This document shows, piece by piece, positions 18,082-26,789 of a DNA stretch of 64,000 bases. The stretch comes from JBBIPA01 sp963775935 (GTDB lineage: Bacteria; Chloroflexota; Dehalococcoidia; GIF9; UBA5629): assembly GCA_963775935.1 (NCBI GenBank), contig CAVZKR010000004.1:434001-498000 (forward strand). Direction: 5' to 3'. Position 1 is the first letter of the stretch; every line of letters starts with the position of its first letter. A model generated the notes under the pieces. It did no database searches. It was not told the DNA's origin and saw nothing but the letters and a program-made list of their open reading frames with translations. Made by a program: the position numbers and the translations under genes.

Positions 18082-18978
18082 ATGAACAGACTATTCAAAA
18101 TCTCAATGCCGCTGTTGCTGGCTCTGGTGGTGCTTCTAGCTGTGGGTTGCGCTGCCTCAGATAATGTAGCGCCTATGCCACCATCGATCTCGAGGACAGT
18201 GCCAGCGCCAGCACCGGTGCCACTAGCACCTGCTATGGAGAAAGGTACCACCGGCACGGCAGTATACCAGGGTGGCGACGCAAGCTCCGCCCTGCCAGAC
18301 AGCGATCGCAAAATCATCAGGACAGGGCAGATTACCCTTGAAGTTGCTGTCATAGGCAAAGCAATGGACGAGGTCGCCGCCATAGCTACCGAACTGGGCG
18401 GCTTTGTCGTTTCCTCTAATAGATACGGAACCGAAGACCAAACCTCCGGTAGAGTTGCTATCCGTATTCCGGCAACTCGCTTCAGCGATGCCTTTGTCAG
18501 GCTGCGCGCTATTGCGGTAAAAGTGCCCAATGAAAGCACCAATAGCCAGGATGTCACCGAGGAATATACCGACCTGAAAGCAAGATTGCGCAACCTGGAA
18601 GCTACCGAAGCGCAGTTCCTGTCATTGCTGGAGAAGGCAAAGACAGTAGAAGAAATACTGAAAGTGCAAAAGGAAATATCCAATGTGCGTGGTGAGATAG
18701 AGCGAGTGAAAGGGCGCATCCAGTACCTGGACCGCACCACGGATATGTCTCTTATTGAGGTTAACCTTCAGGAGACGAAGACGGTGGGCAAGGATGGCTG
18801 GAATGCTCTGGAAACGCTCAAATCGGCGGTCAATGGTCTCATCGGTTTTGGCAAGGTACTGGGCACCATCATTATATGGCTGCTCATTTTCATCCCCCTC
18901 TGGGTCATCATCTGGGCTATTGTCTTCTTTATCAGGCGATGGCGCAAGAAGAAGAAAAACCAGGTTACGAAAATGTAA
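18082..18978 (+). CDS. DUF4349 lipoprotein
   Basis: A 298-residue exported protein with a lipoprotein signal: hydrophobic stretch then LLAVGC, Cys at position 23. A Pro/Ala-rich spacer (30-55) is followed by the DUF4349 domain (RKIIRTGQITLEV, then MDEVAAIATELGGFVVSS) and a coiled coil at about 165-225. A transmembrane helix near the C-terminus (about 255-277) has a basic tail RRWRKKKKNQ, so both ends are membrane-held. Family function is unknown. The ribosome-binding site AGAAGGAGG is strong, and the gene ends at a perfect 32-base palindromic terminator. Its promoter matches that of the vWA lipoprotein next to the ECF sigma factor, so both may be in one envelope-stress regulon. Confidence 0.87.
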   Translation: MNRLFKISMPLLLALVVLLAVGCAASDNVAPMPPSISRTVPAPAPVPLAPAMEKGTTGTAVYQGGDASSALPDSDRKIIRTGQITLEVAVIGKAMDEVAAIATELGGFVVSSNRYGTEDQTSGRVAIRIPATRFSDAFVRLRAIAVKVPNESTNSQDVTEEYTDLKARLRNLEATEAQFLSLLEKAKTVEEILKVQKEISNVRGEIERVKGRIQYLDRTTDMSLIEVNLQETKTVGKDGWNALETLKSAVNGLIGFGKVLGTIIIWLLIFIPLWVIIWAIVFFIRRWRKKKKNQVTKM

Positions 18979-18990
18979 ATAGGTCTTCAT

Positions 18991-19022
18991 AAAACAGGCT
19001 GACCTCGAGGTCAGCCTGTTTT
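18991..19022. terminator. Bidirectional terminator, perfect palindrome
   Basis: Positions 18991-19022 form a 32-base perfect palindrome, arms AAAACAGGCTGACCTC and its complement. It has A/T runs on both flanks and lies between the convergent DUF4349 and TlpA-fusion genes, overlapping the latter's stop codon. Confidence 0.85.
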
Positions 19023-20859
19023 ATTTATTCCCGATCATTTTCAATAGCGAATCAATACTAACTTCGATTTCCTCGGCATTGGTAAAAGGTCCGACTTTGA
19101 TTTCTTTGATTATCCCCTGACTATCAAGGAAAAAGGTCACCGGAATATCAGAGACTTTATATTCATCAGCTACCTTCCGTTTGGCATCAAGCGCAATAGG
19201 AAAGGTGAGATTCCATCGTTCCTTGAAGCTTTTCACCGTTGCCTCATCCTCTAATACATTAACACCGAGCATAACCACTTTATCAACGGGCAAACGCGTG
19301 AAAACCGACTGAATCGTAGGCATTTCCCGGACGCAGGCGGGGCATGTTCTCTGCCAGAAATTGAGCATGACCACTTTACCCCGAAAACTGCTCAAGGTAA
19401 GGTTTTGACCGTCGAGCATAGGCAGCGTGAAGTCTGGCGCCCTTTTCCCTACCTCGGGGCCTACAGGAGAAGAGGCAAGCGTGGTAAATGTTTTACCAGT
19501 ATCATAGATTGCCTGATTACCACTGGCGTCTTTGGATATCAGGGTAAAAGCATAGGTGATACTGGGCTTAAGGTTAATTACTGTCACAGCATGATTGAGT
19601 GTCAAATCCACCCTGGGCTCCGTCAAAAAGGGAGTAGCCGACCCAACCTCACTCACCATCACCTGGCTGGTAGCTGGTTTATCGGTCTGCCAGGTAATCA
19701 CCGCACTGCTGTCACCGATGTCTGCAACTGAGGCATTGGAGATAACAGGCAGCGCTGTGCCGCTCTGAGCTGCCGAGGTAAACGTCTGGTCAGTATCATA
19801 TACCGCTTCATTTCCCCTGGCATCTGAGGACTTAACGGTTATACGGTACTTTATATTGGGCTTTACAGCCGTTACTTTCACTACATGTTTTGTTACCAGG
19901 TTTTTATCCGGTTCTGAAGAGACAGAAGCGCCGGTGGGGTCGCGCAAAACAACCTGGCTGGTGGCTTTCTCATCCGTCGCCCATTCAATCGTAGCAGATG
20001 AGCCGGTTACGCTGGAAATAACGAATCCTGAGATAGTCGGTGGTTTGCTATCTGCGGGAGAAGATATAATCCGCCCAAGACCAAATACCAGGAAAACTAT
20101 CAACAAAGCAGCAATAACCACAATCGTAGCTGCTCTGACGGGGGTGCGCCCCTCTTTTTGCGGTGGTTTTTTAACTTTTTCCTTGTCCTCTGCCGGCTTT
20201 TCCCCGACATAGGTTTTTCCTGAAGCTGAAATACCGTCCACCCGGTAAACAGGAGGGTGTATTTGTTCTTTCACCAGTTTTGAGACCAGGACTGGGTCTT
20301 TTGATAACGACTGTTGACGCTGCGGCGCTGCGTCTGTGCTTACTGTTTCTGCTGGAGCAACTTCAGTATGTTCCTCTGGCTGCGGTTTTCTGGCGGGTTT
20401 CTCCTGTTTCTTCGCTTTCAGCGGTGGCTTTTTCAGTTTAAGCTCCGGGATGTTAACCTTCGCCGGTCCGCCGATTTCATCAGAGGACTTGGCACTAACC
20501 AGAGTTTGAAGCTTGGGCACCTCTTTTTTAAGCTGCTCAATCTTTTTCCGCAGCGGCTTCACCTGTGTCCAGTATGCTTCCGCACGTATCTCACGCACGT
20601 TAAATCTTATTTGCAGTAGCTCGTGGTCTCTCTGCGTAGCTTCCAGTTCTTCAGCCTTTTTATCAAACTCTTTGCGCAGCTTTGCCTTTACTGACTTTAT
20701 GGAATCTTTCACCTCAGCCAGTATCGCATCATACTCTGCCTTGAGGTCATGGTACTGTGCTTCCTCAAGAGAGCCTTCATCTTTCAGCTTCTCCAGATTT
20801 GATAGGAAAAGCTCGACCTTTTCCTTCTTGGAAAGAGCTACCCTTAATTCTTCATCCAT
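19021..20859 (-). CDS. Coiled-coil / FnIII / TlpA-like thioredoxin membrane fusion protein
   Basis: A 612-residue protein of unusual order. Residues 1-120 are a highly charged coiled coil. About 140-240 are Lys/Pro-rich and disordered. One transmembrane helix (243-263) follows. Two fibronectin type III-like domains (about 275-362 and 370-460) each carry the TW/EW-x-TDKPATSQV pattern. A TlpA/AhpC-type thioredoxin domain (about 470-610) has active site TCPACVREMP (Cys506, Cys509) and the cis-Pro loop DIPVTFFLD. The coiled coil is thus cytoplasmic and the redox domain extracytoplasmic, on a two-domain stalk. TlpA-like domains usually reduce disulfides for cytochrome or envelope-protein maturation. 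No ccm genes are nearby; the partner is unknown. Confidence 0.85.
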   Translation of the reverse strand: MDEELRVALSKKEKVELFLSNLEKLKDEGSLEEAQYHDLKAEYDAILAEVKDSIKSVKAKLRKEFDKKAEELEATQRDHELLQIRFNVREIRAEAYWTQVKPLRKKIEQLKKEVPKLQTLVSAKSSDEIGGPAKVNIPELKLKKPPLKAKKQEKPARKPQPEEHTEVAPAETVSTDAAPQRQQSLSKDPVLVSKLVKEQIHPPVYRVDGISASGKTYVGEKPAEDKEKVKKPPQKEGRTPVRAATIVVIAALLIVFLVFGLGRIISSPADSKPPTISGFVISSVTGSSATIEWATDEKATSQVVLRDPTGASVSSEPDKNLVTKHVVKVTAVKPNIKYRITVKSSDARGNEAVYDTDQTFTSAAQSGTALPVISNASVADIGDSSAVITWQTDKPATSQVMVSEVGSATPFLTEPRVDLTLNHAVTVINLKPSITYAFTLISKDASGNQAIYDTGKTFTTLASSPVGPEVGKRAPDFTLPMLDGQNLTLSSFRGKVVMLNFWQRTCPACVREMPTIQSVFTRLPVDKVVMLGVNVLEDEATVKSFKERWNLTFPIALDAKRKVADEYKVSDIPVTFFLDSQGIIKEIKVGPFTNAEEIEVSIDSLLKMIGNK

Positions 20860-21078
20860 TGCGTCTATTTATCTCTCTGCGCTTTTTATTGAGCAAGTTA
20901 AGAATTATAATTGATTCCAGCGCCCTCTTCCAAATCGAAGCGTCATAGCCCCCTCTAAACACCTGCAGAACTACATCATCCATGATACCATAGTACAATG
21001 GGAGCGAAATAGAGAGCACACTGAAGACCAACATTGAGACTTTATGCTACTATATGTGCCTGATAAGGAAGCGCAAAC

Positions 21079-21543
21079 ATGGAATCACTACTCCACAGGG
21101 ATACCACCCACAAGGATATCTGGCTTAAACTTATCCTCGCCATTCCCGTCGTCGTCATTCTGATACCGGCGTTGTATTCTCTGGCGAGCAACGATACTAG
21201 GACAGCATATGAAATGCTGGTGATTGTTGCTGTGATAATAATTGTCATGTGGCTTATCATTCCCCGCCAGTACCTCATCTTTGACAACAAGGTGAAAATA
21301 GTCCTGGGCGGTCCATTCTCGTTCAGCGTTCACTTCACTACTATTAAAACCGCTCGAATTCCGAAGGGAACTACGTTTGGCGTTAATTTCCCTAGCTCAC
21401 TTTCCAGCAACCACGTCGTGGAAATCGTCAGGAACAGGAGATTGAGTGTCACCATCACACCGAATGAGCGCGACCTTTTCCTGAAGACACTGGAGAAAGC
21501 GCTGAGTGACTGGAAAACATACCAGAACAGAGGAGCTCAATGA
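21079..21543 (+). CDS. Two-TM membrane protein with PH-like domain
   Basis: A 154-residue protein with two hydrophobic helices (about 16-36 and 43-62), then a domain with FDNKVKIVLGGPFSFSVHF and FPSSLSSNHVVEIVRNRR, resembling bacterial PH (bPH/DUF304-type) membrane proteins. Function is unknown. Its stop overlaps the ATG of mtnA (ATGA at 21540-21543), so the two are translationally coupled and it is the first gene of the mtnA-mtnP-metE-like unit. This linkage is not obviously required for methylthioadenosine salvage and may be regulatory or chance. Confidence 0.72.
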   Translation: MESLLHRDTTHKDIWLKLILAIPVVVILIPALYSLASNDTRTAYEMLVIVAVIIIVMWLIIPRQYLIFDNKVKIVLGGPFSFSVHFTTIKTARIPKGTTFGVNFPSSLSSNHVVEIVRNRRLSVTITPNERDLFLKTLEKALSDWKTYQNRGAQ

Positions 21544-22574
21544 AACCAATCGAATGGTTGGGCGATAAGCTGAAAATCCTGGACCAGACCAGACTGCCTG
21601 CCAGCATCGTTTTTCTGGAAACGAGCAGGCATAGCGATGTAGTGACCGCCATTAAGGAGTTGAAAGTCCGCGGTGCGCCAGCCATCGGTGTAGCTGCCGC
21701 TTATGGGATTGCGCTCGGAGCCAGGAATATAAAGGGCAGAAGCAAACCTGAGTTCTACAAGCAACTGGATGAGATAATGGAGAGCTTCGCCACAGCCCGC
21801 CCCACCGCAGTGAACCTGTTCCATGCCATCGACAGAATGAAGAGCGCCGCCACAAAGTACGATATCATTTTCCAGATAAAAGAGTCCCTTCTCGATGAGG
21901 CGAAGAGAATCCACGCTGAGGAGGAAACGGCTACAGAGCGGCTCAGCCAGCTTGGCGCCGAGCTGATTAAGGATGGCTTCACCATAATGACGCACTGCAA
22001 CGCCGGGCCACTGGCAACCGCAGGCTACGGCACTGCATTGGGCATCATCATCGCTGCCGCAGCACAGGGGAAAAAGGTGAGTGTCATTGCTACAGAGACC
22101 CGCCCTCTCCTCCAGGGAGCCCGCCTTACCACCTGGGAGCTCTTGCAGGAGCAGATACCGACAACCCTGATTACCGACTCTATGGCAGGGCATTTCTTAC
22201 ACCAGGGCAAGGTGGACTGCGTCATCGTCGGCGCCGATAGAATCGCCGCCAATGGTGACACTGCCAATAAAATCGGCACCTACTCTCTTGCCGTCCTTGC
22301 CTTCGAAAATAAAGTTCCCTTCTACGTGGCAGCTCCCAACAGCACCGTCGACCTCTCCATTGACTCTGGAGCGGACATACCCATTGAAGAACGCAATCCT
22401 GAGGAGATAACCACCATCGCCGGCACACGTATCGCCCCCGAAGGAATCAACGTAGCCAATCCCGCCTTCGACGTCACCCCCAATCACTATATAACTGCTA
22501 TAATTACGGAAACAGGTATAGCAACCAGACCTTTCGGGTATCGATTAAGAAAACTAGCTACAGGAGGCAACTAA
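21540..22574 (+). CDS. mtnA: S-methyl-5-thioribose-1-phosphate isomerase
   Basis: Converts methylthioribose-1-phosphate to methylthioribulose-1-phosphate in methionine salvage. The 344-residue protein shows the eIF2B-like isomerase landmarks KVRGAPAIGVAAAYG near residue 40, MTHCNAGPLATAGYGTALG with the catalytic Cys, ETRPLLQGARLTTWELL, and the catalytic Asp in VIVGADRIAANGDTANKIGT. Length is standard. It overlaps the PH-like gene by ATGA and mtnP by TAATG, so the three are tightly coupled. Later salvage genes (mtnB, mtnC, mtnD) are not seen, so the pathway may stop here, use another branch, or continue elsewhere. Confidence 0.95.
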   Translation: MKPIEWLGDKLKILDQTRLPASIVFLETSRHSDVVTAIKELKVRGAPAIGVAAAYGIALGARNIKGRSKPEFYKQLDEIMESFATARPTAVNLFHAIDRMKSAATKYDIIFQIKESLLDEAKRIHAEEETATERLSQLGAELIKDGFTIMTHCNAGPLATAGYGTALGIIIAAAAQGKKVSVIATETRPLLQGARLTTWELLQEQIPTTLITDSMAGHFLHQGKVDCVIVGADRIAANGDTANKIGTYSLAVLAFENKVPFYVAAPNSTVDLSIDSGADIPIEERNPEEITTIAGTRIAPEGINVANPAFDVTPNHYITAIITETGIATRPFGYRLRKLATGGN

Positions 22575-23437
22575 TGGCTGAAGCCAGAATCGGAGTTATT
22601 GGCGGCAGCGGGCTGTATCAAATAGAGAGCTTGACCGATGTCAAGGAAATCAAGGTGAAAACGCCGTTCGGCGACCCCAGCGATAGTATCACCATCGGTA
22701 ACCTTAACGACGTAAGGATTGCCTTTCTGCCCAGGCATGGCAGGGGACATCGCATCATCCCCACCGAAGTGCCGTCAAGAGCCAATATCTATGCGCTCAA
22801 ATCTCTCGGCATCGAGAGAATCATCTCCGTTTCTGCTGTGGGCAGCCTCAAGGAGCATATCAAACCGATGGATATCGTTATCCCTGACCAGATGATCGAC
22901 CGCACCAGAAACAGGGTGAATTCTTTCTTTGGCGGCGGCATCGTGGGACACGTAGCTTTTGCTGAGCCGTTCTGCCCGGTGCTCAGCGATGTCTTGTACC
23001 AAAGCGCCCATGAGACAGGAGTGCGCGTCCATGATGGCGGCGTCTGCATCATCATGGAGGGACCACAGTTCTCCACCAGGGCCGAATCGGAGCTTTACCG
23101 TTCCTGGGGAGCGGACATCATCTACATGACCGGCTTGCCTGAGGCAAAACTGGCTCGCGAGGCAGAGATATGCTATGCCACCATCGCCATCGTCACTGAC
23201 TACGACTGCTGGAATGAGAAGGTGGAATCGGTAACCACGGAAATGATCCTGGCTAACCAGCGTAATAGCGTAAATACTGCCAAAAAAATTATTGAGCTGG
23301 CAACGGCTCGTCTGTCTGAGGCACGAGATTGCGCCTGCGCTACAGCGCTGAACAATGCCATTGCTACTGCGCCGGAGCTTATCCCGGAGAAAGTAAAGAA
23401 AGACCTGAACATAATCATCGGGAAGTATATTAAATAG
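22574..23437 (+). CDS. mtnP: S-methyl-5'-thioadenosine phosphorylase
   Basis: Splits methylthioadenosine into adenine and methylthioribose-1-phosphate, the substrate of MtnA encoded just upstream. The 287-residue protein has the family II purine nucleoside phosphorylase pattern: RIGVIGGSGLYQIESL at the N-terminus, FLPRHGRGHRIIPTEVPSRA in the phosphate/base region, SVGSLKE-like SAVGSLKEHIKPMDIV, and MEGPQFSTRAES. The acidic residue choosing adenine bases is in TDYDCW. It shares TAATG with mtnA. Length is normal. Confidence 0.95.
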   Translation: MAEARIGVIGGSGLYQIESLTDVKEIKVKTPFGDPSDSITIGNLNDVRIAFLPRHGRGHRIIPTEVPSRANIYALKSLGIERIISVSAVGSLKEHIKPMDIVIPDQMIDRTRNRVNSFFGGGIVGHVAFAEPFCPVLSDVLYQSAHETGVRVHDGGVCIIMEGPQFSTRAESELYRSWGADIIYMTGLPEAKLAREAEICYATIAIVTDYDCWNEKVESVTTEMILANQRNSVNTAKKIIELATARLSEARDCACATALNNAIATAPELIPEKVKKDLNIIIGKYIK

Positions 23438-23446
23438 AGGGCTTTT

Positions 23447-24478
23447 ATGACATCGAAAATCGAATTCGGCTGCTTGCCCACGATTATCGGGAGTATGCCT
23501 CATACCGACGCCAAAGAGGCTTGCGCGCTCGTTGCCAGATATCTGCCTGACCTCCCCGCCTGGCCGCAGTTGCCTAAACGCTCTAACCTGGAGAACATGT
23601 ATATCCAGTACAGCGAGGGATTCCCCGGCGTAGTGGTCGAGGGAAGCAAAATATACGTAGAGCGCTCTGCCGATTTCGATGAGCAACTGGAGAAACTATA
23701 CAACGCTGCCTCTGAAAATAAGACTGACGACTATGGCATCAGCCCCAACTATGCCGCTGGATTACATGCCTTCCTCTCCCTTAAGGAAAAACATCCTCGC
23801 ATGGCGAAAGGGCAAATCACCGGCCCTATAAGCTGGGGGCTCTGTGTCACCGACCGGGAGCAGCGAGGCATTCTCTATGACGAGCTTCTCGCCGAAACCG
23901 CAGCTAAATTCCTGAGACTGAAAGCCATGTGGCAGGAGAATTTCCTGAGGCAAATTTCTAAGGATACACTTATATTTTTTGATGAGCCTTACCTGGCTTC
24001 TCTGGGCTCGGCTTTCGTTGCTATCTCTAACGAACAGGTCAGCGCACTGCTTGAGGAAGTTCTGAGCGGCTTGCAGGGGCTTACCGGAGTCCACTGCTGC
24101 GGCGCTACCGACTGGTCGGTGCTGCTGAAAAGCTCGATTGATGTGTTGAGCTTCGATACCTATAACTATGCCGATTCTCTAAGCTGCTATCCTGCTGAGG
24201 CGAAAGCCTTTTTGCAACGTGGCGGCACCATCGCCTGGGGCATTGTCACCAATGAGGAGGAGTCGCTGAGAAAAGAGACTTTATCCAGTCTTTACGACCG
24301 ACTTGGTGAAGCAATGGCTCCATTTACCCGCGACGGTATTGCCTTCAAACAGCTTGTAGCCCAGAGCATACTGACGCCTGCCTGCTCGCTGGCATCCATG
24401 TCCATCGAAGCCGCCGAGAAAGCATTACAGCTCCAATCAGAACTTTCGGCGAAACTGCGGAGCAAATACACACCATAA
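23447..24478 (+). CDS. Short MetE-like (core-MetE type) methionine synthase
   Basis: A 343-residue protein resembling only the C-terminal catalytic half of cobalamin-independent methionine synthase. Zinc-site features are visible: the HCC cluster in GVHCCGATDW and a late Cys in LTPACSLASM; IFFDEPYLAS and WGIVTNEEESLR also fit the barrel. Established work on Dehalococcoides describes short core-MetE enzymes that take methyl groups from a corrinoid rather than from methyltetrahydrofolate; this gene is a good candidate for the same role, by inference. It follows mtnP by 9 bases, so it is in the MTA-salvage unit. A URO-D-like methyltransferase of another substrate is an alternative. Confidence 0.82.
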   Translation: MTSKIEFGCLPTIIGSMPHTDAKEACALVARYLPDLPAWPQLPKRSNLENMYIQYSEGFPGVVVEGSKIYVERSADFDEQLEKLYNAASENKTDDYGISPNYAAGLHAFLSLKEKHPRMAKGQITGPISWGLCVTDREQRGILYDELLAETAAKFLRLKAMWQENFLRQISKDTLIFFDEPYLASLGSAFVAISNEQVSALLEEVLSGLQGLTGVHCCGATDWSVLLKSSIDVLSFDTYNYADSLSCYPAEAKAFLQRGGTIAWGIVTNEEESLRKETLSSLYDRLGEAMAPFTRDGIAFKQLVAQSILTPACSLASMSIEAAEKALQLQSELSAKLRSKYTP

Positions 24479-24527
24479 ACCCCTGATCGGGAGAGCTAAA
24501 CCCCTCGGCTGTTACCAACAACAACTC

Positions 24528-24613
24528 TGTCATTGCGAACGAAGTGCGGCAATCCCGTGGGCTCAATGGGAACCCACGAGTTCCTTGTGATTGTTTAAAA
24601 GATGTCATTGCGG
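24528..24613. repeat. REP-like repeat, TGTCATTGCG type (copy 1)
   Basis: TGTCATTGCG occurs at 24528-24537 and again at 24603-24612, with GCGGCAATCCC after the first. The same motif family recurs at 29789-29883 and 38091-38140, always between genes. It looks like a dispersed intergenic repeat. Confidence 0.6.
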
Positions 24614-24621
24614 TTGATATT

Positions 24622-24659
24622 TAGTACCAAATTAAGTACTATAGTCAGTACCATAGTCA
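24622..24659. promoter_or_regulatory. Putative operator of the Phd/RelE-type pair
   Basis: TAGTAC (24622-24627) and GTACTA (24636-24641) form an inverted repeat. AGTACTATAGTC (24635-24646) and AGTACCATAGTC (24648-24659) form a direct repeat with one mismatch. It lies just before the antitoxin gene, the usual place for antitoxin binding. Confidence 0.6.
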
Positions 24660-24687
24660 GAATTTTTATAAAAGAGGTTATATTACA

Positions 24688-24960
24688 ATGACCACACGCA
24701 TTATCACGGTAAGTGAACTTAAAGCTAAGCTGGGAGCACTAATGGACGAACTGGGAAATAAAAGGTTTCCGATGTATGTAACCCAACATGGAAAACCCAG
24801 GGCGGTACTGGCATGTTATGACGAATACGAGGCTATGCTCCAGAAGATAGAGGATCTTGAAGACTTGCTGGCAATGAAAGAATCTCTTGCTGCCCCTGAA
24901 AAAGAAGCCGTCAGCTTAAAAGAGTATGAGCGAAAACGAGCAGCGCGTGTTCGAAGTTAG
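24688..24960 (+). CDS. Phd/YefM-family antitoxin
   Basis: A 90-residue protein starting TTRIITVSELKAKLGALMDE, with KPRAVLACYDEYEAML, typical of the Phd/YefM DNA-binding fold: an N-terminal beta-rich dimer and operator-binding domain and a charged C-terminal helix that masks the toxin. It overlaps the toxin gene by 35 bases. The repeated operator (24622-24659) upstream suggests autoregulation. It opens the AT-rich accessory island after the MetE-like gene. Confidence 0.87.
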   Translation: MTTRIITVSELKAKLGALMDELGNKRFPMYVTQHGKPRAVLACYDEYEAMLQKIEDLEDLLAMKESLAAPEKEAVSLKEYERKRAARVRS

Positions 24961-25222
24961 GCTTCGGAGCAACAGGATACAGCGGGAGCTGGATAGTTTG
25001 CAGAAGACTGACTATGAGCGTGTTATAGTGAAACTCAGAGCGCTTTCCGCTGATCGCAGACCAAAAGGCTGCGAAAAGCTCCTTGACCACATTTACCGCA
25101 TTAGAGTTGGTGATATACGGATAATCTATCTTATAGACGAACCAGTGAAACGTATTGAAATAGGCGCTATACGACGCCGAACCGAAAGAACGTACAGGGA
25201 AATACAAGATTTATTTCGTTGA
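24926..25222 (+). CDS. RelE/ParE-family toxin
   Basis: A 98-residue toxin: FEVRLRSNRIQRELDSLQ, then GCEKLLDHIYRIRVGDIRIIYLID and EIGAIRRRTERTY. This is the RelE/ParE beta-sheet fold with the conserved R-x-R-x-G-x-x-R-x-x-Y centre. RelE members cut mRNA on the ribosome; ParE members poison gyrase; sequence alone does not decide. It overlaps the antitoxin gene by 35 bases, the common arrangement for coupled expression. Confidence 0.86.
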   Translation: MSENEQRVFEVRLRSNRIQRELDSLQKTDYERVIVKLRALSADRRPKGCEKLLDHIYRIRVGDIRIIYLIDEPVKRIEIGAIRRRTERTYREIQDLFR

Positions 25223-25365
25223 TGATATGAACCTTGTATTTCGCCACTCAGTTAGAAAATTGAGGCCTTAGTGCGCCAGGGGTGTAATATTGCCTGCTGA
25301 GTACCAACTGGATTTGGTTATTGAATATTGTTTGCCGTCATATATAGTCAATCACAACTTACATT

Positions 25366-26220
25366 TCAATTTCCAAATTGCTCTTTATTAGTTAGCAACA
25401 ATTTATCGAGTTTCTCCGGATCTAAGTATTCTATATGACGAGAAAGTATACGAATTGTATGTCTTAGAATATTGACTCCAAGACGAACAGTAGATATTTC
25501 CTCTTTCTCGCTTAGTTTAATAACTTTTTTTCTTTCAGCTTTCTTTGAACCGTGTATAACGCTGCTTCTATAAGCATAGATACTCTTACAAAGTTTGAAT
25601 ATTTCCACAGGAGATAGGTCTTCAAATTTCTCAATTATCGACAATGCTGCTACCCTCATCGCAAGCTTATATGTAATCTCGTCCCTTGTGTCACTGGCTA
25701 AAAGTATTTCTAATCCCACTGCTACATCAAGGATTGAATCTTCATCATTCGTTCGCAAGAAAGCGGTATTTAATCGTCTTGCAGCTAAAACAAGTCTATT
25801 ATCCGATGTGTCAGTGAGAATATTAAATATTTGGGCAATATTTTTACACGTATTTTCATCTATGGTCGGTGGCATTCTCAACCAACCATGTTTCTCAAAA
25901 TGATCAGGATAAGCTCTGACGGTAGCAACATAAATAGGGGGAAGAAATGCTTGCCATGAATCACCCCAACCAATTGGAGCTGCAACTATTTGACTGTAAC
26001 CAACCTCGACGGGAGTTTCTGACCTAATTGCTGCAAAAAACTTTTCAATTTGTACGATAGCGGAGGAATACACTGCGACATCCTCCAAAGATTTTTCCCT
26101 GTTCGATTGAGTATCATTTGCCACGGTCCACTGTTTTAGAATAAGTGCATGAGTCGCGGCACCAATCACAGTGTCATGAACTGATACAGTATAGGTACTT
26201 CTATATGAAGCGACATAATA
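25366..26220 (-). pseudogene. Apea-like HEPN protein, C-terminal part (split by IS630-type element)
   Basis: About 285 residues with FLRTNDEDSILDVAVGLEIL and the HEPN signature AYRSSVIHG (R-x4-H), matching the Apea-like HEPN family of putative RNases in defence or abortive-infection proteins. The present start (TTG at 26259) lies inside the insertion element, so it is not a natural gene beginning. Read on the minus strand, the piece at 27321-27952 provides the missing N-terminus in the same orientation, about 1.1 kb away across the transposase. The intact protein would be about 495 residues. Its AT-rich composition differs from the surrounding metabolic genes. Confidence 0.78.
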
Positions 26221-26279
26221 TATTGCGTATATTTTGTTAATACTATATAATGGGAGCAAAGCTGTAGGAGGTTGCTCCC

Positions 26280-26789
26280 ATGAAAAGGATAACCATTCCG
26301 GATGCCGAAATCTTTATTGCGGCGATTCAAGATGAATTATCACGAACCAGGGAAGGACGATACTTTCATCGGCTTGCCGTTGTCTTGTATGTGTTGCGTG
26401 GAGCTAGTGCCTATGAGGCATCACGTGCTTTCGGATTCTCCTCCAGAACTATCGAATACTGGGTTAAAAGACTGGCTTCTCACGGGCTTAGCGGACTTTG
26501 GGACGGAAAGCATCCTGGCCGACCTGGCCGTCTTTCAGCTTCGCAAAAGCAAAGAGTGCGAAAAGAATTACGGCGTTCTCCCAGAGATACGGGTTATGAT
26601 CAAAACCTGTGGGACGGCGTGTTATTGTCACACCACCTGGGAAAGAACTACGCTATATCGCTCAGTGTACGGCAATGCCAAAGACTATTCCATCAGATGG
26701 GATTCAGCCTCCAGAGACCTCGCCGTCAGGCAAGCGAGGCCGATCCTCTCCGGCAGGAGGCCTTTAAAAAAACTTCTACGAGTGGATGA
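26280..26789 (+). CDS. IS630-type transposase, N-terminal frame (HTH)
   Basis: Encodes the DNA-binding half: MKRITIPDAEIFIAAIQDEL, then helix-turn-helix ASAYEASRAFGFSSRTIEYW and LWDGKHPGRPGRLSA. The frame ends at 26789, but at the A7 run 26766-26772 a -1 shift would give EAFKKNFYEWMKDP and join the second frame, restoring a continuous 343-residue transposase. Strong GTAGGAGG precedes the ATG. Production of the active enzyme therefore probably needs programmed -1 frameshifting, as known for many insertion sequences. Confidence 0.85.
   Translation: MKRITIPDAEIFIAAIQDELSRTREGRYFHRLAVVLYVLRGASAYEASRAFGFSSRTIEYWVKRLASHGLSGLWDGKHPGRPGRLSASQKQRVRKELRRSPRDTGYDQNLWDGVLLSHHLGKNYAISLSVRQCQRLFHQMGFSLQRPRRQASEADPLRQEAFKKTSTSG

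Noticed and set aside
20852..21034. Minus-strand frame upstream of the TlpA fusion gene
   Set aside because: Hydrophobic start but no ribosome site or homology sense; it overlaps the promoter area and is probably chance.
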